Below the pieces are notes generated by a model. The model was not told the DNA's origin and did no database searches. It was given only the letters and a program-made list of their open reading frames with translations. A DNA stretch of 64,000 nucleotides, taken from the NCBI GenBank assembly GCA_034769895.1, contig JAWRYS010001459.1:62001-126000 (forward strand). Direction: 5' to 3'. Positions 46,901-64,000 of this stretch are shown piece after piece. The stretch comes from Magicicada septendecula (taxonomy: Eukaryota; Arthropoda; Insecta; Hemiptera; Cicadidae). The position numbers and the translations under genes are program-made. Every line of letters begins with the position of its first letter. Within the stretch, counting starts at the first letter, position 1.

Positions 46901-47800
46901 CATAAAAGGAACAAATTTTTTTTGAATTTCCAGATTTTTTAAAATAGTTATTCATGGAATTGTGGCTTCCATAATAATTATTCATAATTGTTCTATGGCT
47001 TCAAAATACGATTTACGATACGATTATTTTATCCTGTTTTCGTAAAAACAAAAATGATAGGACTTAAAATTATTATTTTGCTACTGCCACTAGGTTTAAA
47101 ACAGCGTAGTTACTGGCAAGAGAGTAGCTAAAGCATCAATTGTACTTATCAGTTTGTATTGCATAAAGTTGTCTGTAAAATACTAGATGTGAAACTGATA
47201 AATAGTAGTAAAATTGAAATAAACAATTACCAGAATAAATTTGTTATTCTAAAATAATAGTTCCCATGCTGTACCTATGACCATTTTGACATTTCTATTT
47301 ATTAACAAACCACAACCAATGAAGAACAGCAGATTAAAATTAATGTTGCTGACATATGAAGAATATGTTGACAACTATAACCTAACACCCAATATGCTTA
47401 TTATACTATATTAAGTTCCAAGCACACTATTACACCGATGAGAACTATAAATGTATACTTATCATAAAAACATACATTAAATACACTTAAAAGGTGTAAA
47501 AGTATATTGAACATAAGAATACAAGGAACACAATACCTGTAGAATGTTTACACTCACACAACAAAACAACACATGGAGAAATATATAAATAAACAAAGCA
47601 TGCTTCTACAGTATGGACAATGACACTGGTAACATCACTTGTTAATACGGGTTTTCCAGGCTTCCACATGATTGACAGAAGTCAACTGCAGCAGCAAACG
47701 CTATAAAAACCCAGATCGACTATAGTCAACTTACACAGCAAAAGGTTAATTAAACTGTCAGTATTTATGATAATATTACATATGGTAAAAAGAATTTGAC
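43995..47800. other. Intergenic DNA downstream of RpL40
   Basis: AT-rich throughout. No coding frame shows a recognisable protein. Visible details: an imperfect hairpin at about 45700-45770 (GCAACTTGAAGAGTAA against TTACTCTTCACAGTTGC), a G run at 46468-46479, and a C-rich patch near 46564-46577. Part of it may be 3' regulatory DNA of RpL40. Older repeats are likely but not identifiable by eye. Confidence 0.45.
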
Positions 47801-47961
47801 ACAATTATTAACGTAAATTTATATGTATTTCTGTTCAAATCATACAAGTTTTGCAAATTTCAGTTGTTGGTAGAAAAAAAACCTAGTTCGCTTGGATGAT
47901 TTAGAGGATATGATGAAAATAAAAGTTGTACAGAAATAACAAGCCGGCACCGGCATACTGT

Positions 47962-58104
<10,143 letters not shown>

Positions 58105-58114
<10 letters not shown>

Positions 58115-58130
58115 AACAGCTTCCGGTCTA
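58105..58130 (-). promoter_or_regulatory. RpL40 TCT/TOP initiator and ETS-like site
   Basis: On the minus strand CCGGAAGC (58125-58118) is followed by TGTTCTTTTACA. A start at the C of TTCTTTTA (58114) would give an mRNA beginning with a pyrimidine run, the TOP motif expected for ribosomal protein genes. It lies 85 bases before the exon 1 donor. The exact start is inference from motif and distance. Confidence 0.6.
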
Positions 58131-58131
58131 T

Positions 58132-59030
58132 GGTTTTAGTTTGAAGCTGAAGATGTATTTTTTTTAACATGTGCTTTCGGGAAGTACCGTAATCTTTATA
58201 ATTAATTATTTCTGGTAACTACAGCAAATGTTTTAAAGTAATTAAATAAATTATAGTTATTTTAAATATAATTATACATATAAGTTTTTAACATATATAA
58301 TATTTGAAGGCAGTGTAACCAAATAACGCGGTAAAATTTGAATTTATTTCAGCGCTATAGCCACACTTTCGTTGGTTTACTTTTATTTTCTTGTTTCACT
58401 ATCGTGATAACGCTTCTGTACGTTTCTGTTATTAATTCAGTTATTTTTATTGAAAACTAAATTCTTAACACAATTTCGATTAATTCCAAACTAGCTAATT
58501 TCAAATGAACTGTCCAGTGCAGACAGTAAATAGGCTAACCACCAAATTAGATAGAATTTGGAGAACTCTCATACGATTCAAGAGTCTCAGATACCTCTGA
58601 ATCAAATCGCTCACAATTTTTAATTAATAGGTCATGTAAATGCTGTTAAAAGGATAAGATCTGCTGACTATTGTAGATTGCAGCAAGTTGCCAAAGGTGA
58701 TATAAATTGAAATATGCTAGATGCTGAAGAAACTTTTAATGATAGTACATTTGTTCTTAACAGTGTTCATTCCAAACTGCTGTTTTAGCAGTCACTTACA
58801 TAACTTATTTACATTATTCATCATTATGATATGATTATTACAAGTTGTCAAGATTCATGCTGCCCTTGTATAACAATCAGGAGTGCCCAGAGGAGGGGAT
58901 CATGCACTGCACCATCAGAATTTTGGGGGTGTCGTAGTTTTTTTGGGGAGAATATTTGACACAACAGAAAACTCAAAACAAATAAAATTGTGTTTAAAAC
59001 AACTTTAAAGTACAGACATCCCACTTAAAG
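58132..59030. other. RpL40 upstream region and AT-rich spacer
   Basis: Immediately upstream of RpL40 in its direction. No divergent gene is seen. Beyond about 58600 the sequence is AT-rich with no recognised element until the Penelope fragment. Confidence 0.4.
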
Positions 59031-59448
59031 CCTAATTCGATCTACCTTGTGTTTACAAACTTAATTGCTCAGATTGCAACAAATTTTACATAGGCCAGGT
59101 ACGACGTAGCTTCAAAGATACATTGAACACACAAAGACACTACACTCCACTACAGAATCCACCTTTGCAAACCACCTCATTGAAGCAAACCACACATACA
59201 TAAACATCGACAATAACATGGACATTCTATACGTACACACAAAAGGCCGAAAACTAGACACTCTAGAACAATTGGAAATATACAAACACACGAAAACAAA
59301 TAAAAACGACATCCTAAACGAACAGACACAATTCAAATCACACGCATTATTCGAACATATCACACCCCACATACACAACATCGATCTTTCGAAAATCAAT
59401 TTCGTCGCCAACAACAAGACGGACAGTGCTACCAGCGGCAACCTCTGA
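59031..59448 (+). pseudogene. Penelope-like element GIY-YIG endonuclease fragment
   Basis: The plus strand reads VYKLNCSDCNKFYIGQVRRSF at 59050-59115, the GIY-YIG core (VYK...YIG with the Cys pair) of a Penelope-like retroelement endonuclease. After a frameshift near 59120 it continues as FANHLIEANHTYINIDNNMD and LEQLEIYKHTK to a stop at 59446-59448. The reverse transcriptase is missing, so this is a 5'-truncated 3' end. In an intact element the domain nicks the target DNA. Confidence 0.75.
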
Positions 59449-59490
59449 AGAAGCTTTTTAAAAGTGAAAACCGGTTCAGGTTATAAGGTA
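59441..59490 (+). other. Degenerate hammerhead-ribozyme-like motif at the Penelope 3' end
   Basis: CTGAAGA (59445-59451) and GAAA (59466-59469) flank a short stem-loop CTTT-TTA-AAAG, with possible closing pairs ACC/GGT (stem III) and ACCT/AGGT (stem I). This is the hammerhead core order reported in Penelope-like elements. An extra A after CTGAAGA and the spacing before stem I make it imperfect, so self-cleavage is doubtful. Confidence 0.3.
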
Positions 59491-60740
59491 AAACTTTTAC
59501 GTTTTTACCCATAAAAAGTTTTTTGTGTTCCGAGTCGTAGTGATATAATTATATTTAGTTTGTATCATTCTTGTGTTCACTGTCCGCATTTCTGACCCAT
59601 TATTCAAAGCACAAAACACACAATGATTAAAAAGAACAATCGTTTAAAATACTGCTCATTGTTCAGAAAGCCCTGATCATCTTAAAGATGTCTAGTAAAT
59701 TTTTGTAAAAAACATACGCACACAGTATAACAAATTATTTAATTGTCCCATGAAAGCATTTGTATATTCAGCACAAAGAATACACAGGTAACTAACTGAA
59801 AACAGTGGCCAGACAATCTATAAAAAAAGTCAGCTTTACGTTTTGGTAAAGTACAAGAAGTTAGCCATAAAGTACAAACTAAGAGATAGATTTACAGGCA
59901 AGAATGGACAAAAAACCTCAATCATGATTATTGATTATAACAAATAAACTATAATAACCTGTCAATTTTTAACAGTTTTGAAATCTTTTTTTGTTTTTCA
60001 TACGTCGCTGCCTACTAATCTTAAATAATTATCACTTGTTGTAACATTTTAGTAACAATGTTTTTATTATTTTATAAAACAGGGAAGAAGTGCATAAAAA
60101 AGCTAAATGTTATAGAACTATTTATAATAGGAATAGTCATTCCTTCGCTTTTGGTTTTGTTTTATGGATCCTCACTGAAAAGGAATACTGCAACATTTGG
60201 AAAATCACCTGTGACTACCTCCATTGTAGTCATTTTTCTTTTGACTTCCATCCCAAAAATCTGTGGTTGTACTCAATTTGTAAAAAACTACAGAATTATG
60301 GCGTCAAAATGCCAAACAGAAATCAATACAATAGATGCAGTGTTGCAGGTTTAATTAGATGGAGTTCACTCATTGTGTAAAATTTTAACTTACAGCAAAT
60401 TAAATGGCATCACATGAGGTGAGCATTGCTATTATAATTTCCTCTGCTTTTTGTGTACTAGCCTTGTCTGGAAACTTCAGTGATATTAGTATTCCTCAAG
60501 TCCTACTATAGGGTAATACTACATATTTCATATCCTAAGAAATCGAAAATTCGGATGCACAATAGTGATACAAATTTATACTCTGCTATATTATTAGAGT
60601 TTCTGAAGAGTGATATGGAATATTAATGTTTTTAGAACTGACTTTTAGAACAACATGTGCAAAAAGGCAGCACTAAGCATACACAACGGCTTGCAGCTTG
60701 CTTCCTGATCCGCCATTTACTTTATTAATGTCTCTGAAAT
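59490..60740. other. AT-rich DNA without assigned genes
   Basis: Overlapping open frames at 60058-60354 and 60090-60380 (about 97 residues each) were inspected; neither resembles a known family. No repeats are shared with the rest of the window. Confidence 0.4.
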
Positions 60741-60759
60741 GTATGGCTGAAAATGAGAA

Positions 60760-61062
60760 ATGATCAGACTAACACCCAGAAAACAAAACCGGAACCTAAT
60801 AATTAAACTGTGTGACGGTACATACCGGGTCACAGGTATAACCGGGGTTCAGAGTTTTAATCAGATCAAAATTAGGAATAAAATCATTTTACTTTGTAAT
60901 CCACGTGAAACATTGGCAGATGAAGCTGTAAGGAATTTGGGAGTGCCTTGTAAACAAGTTAATCAAAAGTTATTTTTAGCTGTGTCTAGCCACAGTGTCG
61001 CTGATCGAAACCAAAAGTGGCCTCAACATCGCAATTTTCAACTGACGTCACAACCATAATGA
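60760..61062 (+). CDS. Unidentified small open frame
   Basis: A 99-residue frame that includes ILLCNPRETLADEAVRNLGV. It has a balanced amino-acid mix unlike the AT-rich random frames around it, so it may be a remnant of a coding exon. I do not recognise it. It lies upstream of an LTR retrotransposon primer site and could be either host sequence or part of the LTR region. Two TGACGTCA-like sites follow (61043-61067). Confidence 0.2.
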
Positions 61063-61858
61063 CGTCAAATCAACATTTTATACCTCTGGAACATAAGAAA
61101 ACACAGTGCTAAAACGTCCAGAGGCATACGATATGACATCTCCAACGTGGAAGGAGTATCACGTGACCCACAAATATATTGGCCACACGGAGACCAAATT
61201 CATTCTGTTCCACTCAACACTTAAAACTGGCCGGTTGCATATGATTCAAGTCCGTGGACAAATCAGATTTGGAACCTTAAACCAGTAAAAATGTGATTAA
61301 ATACTACAGTAAAATCAGTACCCAGTGTCGACAACCAGTGACAAGTAAATTAAACAGTTTCGGACAGTTTTATCGAGGGCAGCAGAAATTAGTTGAACCA
61401 GTAATGACACCGCAAAATGGATAACTTTTCACGATAAGTACAAAGACCTAGGCAACTACGAAATAACACCAATAATGATATTTTAAAAGTAATAGGGGGG
61501 TTTTAAAGAATGAAAGCGAACGTGAATATGAAGTACTGGTGAGCCTTATTAAAAAATAAGTAAATGTTTCAATCTATTATTCATTATGTATGTTCATTAA
61601 TGTGGTCTATGAATCACCAGAGATATGGGGCAAACCCCATTGTTTTAATTGCAAATAAAATAATAAGTTTAGTTTACAAAGACCACGTGTTAGTATAAAT
61701 TATTCAAATGCTACCTCAGTCTATTTGCGTCATTTAAATCCTCGCCTAACGAACTCTGGGGTTTCTGGATGCAGATAAGAGTTGGAATGTCAAAGGTATG
61801 TGGTATTTTGGAAGGGAAGTTTGAAGGTTTAAATAATCAATTAATTTGTAACATAACA
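61063..61858 (+). mobile_element. Probable 5' LTR region of an LTR retrotransposon
   Basis: The sequence ends TAACATAACA at 61858, two bases before a primer binding site, so an LTR should end here. AATAAAATAA at 61655-61664 may be its polyadenylation signal. The left LTR edge cannot be set because the partner LTR lies outside the window. Confidence 0.45.
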
Positions 61859-61860
61859 AC

Positions 61861-61875
61861 TGGTGCCGTGACCAG
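61861..61875 (+). other. tRNA primer binding site
   Basis: TGGTGCCGTGACCAG begins with TGG, the complement of a tRNA CCA end, just after ...ACATAACAAC. Similar sequences follow the 5' LTR of many insect gypsy and BEL/Pao elements. The priming tRNA was not determined. Confidence 0.7.
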
Positions 61876-62104
61876 AATTTTTGCGTAAACAATTTTACGT
61901 GGAATAGGCCTGGATTGAATAAACGGGAATAGACCGAGACAAAGGGGAAGTAAAAGTTTTAGGTTAAGACGTACAAAAAGACACGTGGTCTAAAAATATT
62001 GTTGGTTAAAAGGATAAACACTCATATTTATCTCAATATTAAGTTGAACTATAATAGATATTTTAATTTAAAAATAAGTAAAGAATTTAAAAATTCATTA
62101 AAAC

Positions 62105-63247
62105 ATGGAGAGTAATGACGAGGGAGTCAGCTTGGCTGACGTAACTGCCATTAACGACATGGAAACGCAGTCAATTACTGTAGTAGATACAGAAAATAGT
62201 TTAACAGAATCTAAGATAATGGATGGCGTGGTAATTCAGTCAACGCCAATCCAAAATAAAAAAGCTGATGATAATGATATGATGAAATATTTACGTAGCA
62301 TGGTGTGCAGTATAAAAGAAAGTTCAGAAAAGCAAAATGCGATGTTAGAGGTCAAATTTGATGAAGTAAAAAATAATTTTAGTGAAATGAAAGAACAGAA
62401 TAATGAATTAAAGAGTAATATCAGTGAAATTAATAAACGCTTTGATAATACTGATGAAAAATTTAATGAACTCAAGACTGATATCAATGCCGTAAATGTT
62501 AAATGTGAAAGTAATTTTAAAAAGCTAGGGGATAAAATAAATGAAATGAAGGAAAATTTTAATACACGTGCGGATGAAACTATTAATAATACGAAAAAAC
62601 GAACTAACGAGATAAGTACTGAGAAAATGGAAGGGAAAATAGATGCAGGTAAGTGTAGTGAAAATGAGAATAACGAAATAACAGACGACAATATAAATAA
62701 CGATGGTGTCAGTACAAGTGGTAATTATAATTAGGAGATGATGACGAATAATAAACAGGTGAAAATTGACAAGGTAAGTAATTATGTTAATTATAATGAT
62801 GATTATGATAGCAAAATAATGGTGAATAATAATAATAATGAAGTAGTTGAAATCGGGGTATCTAAGAATGATACGGTGAATAATATTAGCGATAATGAGG
62901 ATATAATGGGAGTTGAGGTTAATAGTGATACAGTGGGTAATAGCGGTGATGATGAGAGTGTAAAGTTAGTAAAGGTTATTGAGGGGGTAGTAGTCAGTGT
63001 TCATGAACTAGAAAGAGAGTGGAGGGCAAATTTTTCCCGTGGTGTTGGAGTTGAAGAAATGGCTTCACGAGTGTATTTGAGAGACATATGGTCTACAAAT
63101 AATTCCTTAGGTTGTTATAATGTACCTGGTAGAGCCAGATGGTGTTGTAACAAAGTTGTATTGCCCTCTGCGTGGAGTGAAAGTGTGAGATGGGTTTGGG
63201 AAAGTGATTATAAAGAGAGTGATAGAGATGTTCAGGTTAAATAGAGT
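62105..63247 (+). CDS. Gag-like coiled-coil ORF of an LTR retrotransposon, with one in-frame TAG
   Basis: The ATG at 62105 lies 230 bases after the primer site, the usual place for gag. The first 209 residues are acidic and Asn-rich, with heptad-like repeats from about residue 70 to 165 (EMKEQNNELKSN, EINKRFDN), predicting a coiled coil. A TAG at 62732-62734 is followed directly by GAG and ATG in the same frame, and the frame stays open another 168 residues (to 63244), ending with a Trp/Arg-rich part (RARWCCNKVVLPSAW). So either the product is a readthrough protein, or one amber mutation broke gag. No zinc knuckle is visible. Identity as gag rests on position. Confidence 0.5.
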
Positions 63248-63635
63248 TTATGAAGAGTTAGTTAAGAGACTAAAGTTTGAGAGAGTAAACTATATGAAAG
63301 ACTTACCTGTGGCAGTAAATGTTGATGAATATTTTGATGATACCACTGTCGGTAATAAGCACTTACCTTGTGATGTAATTGATGTAGTAGATGAATATGA
63401 TGAGATCATAACTTACCTGGTGATGACGAATAATACTAAGGGAGACTGGACAAAATTTACTAATATTGACAAGTTTTATGATTTAACAATAAGGAGTAAT
63501 CCTGTGTATTGTTATGGTATAATGGAAAAAGCAAATTTACATGGGTATTATATCAACAGTAATAATATAATGGACTCAATTAAAAATGAATTGTACTCAA
63601 GTAACATAAGATTAATTTTCGATGATGGTGGTTAG
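63204..63635 (+). CDS. Unidentified ORF overlapping the gag-like ORF
   Basis: 143 residues, rich in Asp, Asn and Tyr, in a different frame and overlapping the previous ORF by 41 bases. No known domain was recognised. In an LTR element a frameshift from gag to the next ORF would be plausible, but the product lacks protease signatures (no D-S/T-G). It may be an accessory protein or the broken continuation of gag. Confidence 0.35.
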   Translation: MIIKRVIEMFRLNRVYEELVKRLKFERVNYMKDLPVAVNVDEYFDDTTVGNKHLPCDVIDVVDEYDEIITYLVMTNNTKGDWTKFTNIDKFYDLTIRSNPVYCYGIMEKANLHGYYINSNNIMDSIKNELYSSNIRLIFDDGG

Positions 63636-64000
63636 AGATATAGTGAACGAACATTTAATTATTTTAGTTTATGGTATAATTACTTGGCTAACTTATGTAA
63701 TGTGGTGTGGTAAACAATAACATGATATAACGAAAATTGTAGATAAATTTGTATTGATGTTCAATGTATTGTGTTAAGGTTATGTTGTTGGTATGTACAT
63801 TGTATTGTGTGTGTAAGAAAGTTTGTAATTTTAATTGAGTTTATGACAGTAATAATATTTTATTTGAATGAACAATTGACATTTATGTAATTATTACGAT
63901 TTTATAATGAAAGTAAATGATTTTAAAAAATGTTGTAGATGGATTTTGGGTACTGATTTCCTAATAAGCATAAGGCAGGAATTGATTTCAATGAACGGGT
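63636..64000 (+). other. AT-rich tail, probably retroelement interior
   Basis: No open frame of note and no recognisable domain up to the window end. If the element is complete, pol should follow outside the window. Confidence 0.35.

Noticed and set aside
62236-62691. Minus-strand ORF of 151 residues opposite the gag-like ORF
   Set aside because: It is the shadow of the coiled-coil coding strand, with Ser/Leu/Phe-biased composition from complemented Glu/Lys/Asn codons.

Overview
The window is repeat-rich nuclear DNA of an arthropod, most likely an insect with a large transposon-loaded genome. The signs are spliced genes with GT-AG introns, roughly 64% A+T sequence, BEL/Pao, Penelope, Helitron, hAT, PIF/Harbinger and pogo/Tigger remnants, and one conserved host gene, RpL40 (ubiquitin fused to ribosomal protein eL40). 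I could not place it more narrowly.

Layout. 1-2.6 kb: a tRNA-like sequence, a 31-bp perfect inverted repeat, a 54-bp minisatellite and unclassified DNA. 2.6-6.3 kb: a DDE_4-type transposon with a SWIM-like C terminus, split by a LINE fragment that is itself split by a hAT element with intact 8-bp duplications (three nested layers), plus a 173-bp foldback insert. 7.8-17.4 kb: 162-bp satellite arrays bounded by shared flank and hairpin modules; one array is split by a 4.1-kb hAT element. 17.4-28.2 kb: a BEL/Pao element on the minus strand (its probable LTR carries a PIF/Harbinger element with MADF-BESS and transposase remnants) meets a second BEL/Pao tail on the plus strand head to head. 28.2-32.55 kb: a broken autonomous Helitron with a good 3' end. 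32.8-35.6 kb: a hAT tail and a broken DUF7869-like gene.

35.87-43.99 kb holds the most interesting unit: an 8.1-kb element with about 100-bp imperfect terminal inverted repeats and a 5-bp target duplication. It encodes one large spliced protein (about 1,490 residues) with a Cys-rich N terminus, an XPG/FEN-like nuclease domain and a Cys-rich C terminus. It resembles the Academ group but is not assigned with certainty.

47.8-58.1 kb: RpL40 on the minus strand, with a non-coding first exon, a 6.4-kb 5' UTR intron and a 3.3-kb coding intron. The introns host two good box C/D snoRNA candidates with 28S rRNA guides, a third weaker one, a MITE and a Tigger element. 58.9-64 kb: a Penelope-like GIY-YIG fragment, unclassified DNA, and the 5' part of an LTR retrotransposon (primer binding site and unusual ORFs) that runs off the window.

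Apart from RpL40 and its snoRNAs, nothing here needs to work for the host. The other coding units are mobile-element genes, mostly broken by frameshifts, stops or lost catalytic residues. The least damaged is the XPG-nuclease element, with two frameshifts.
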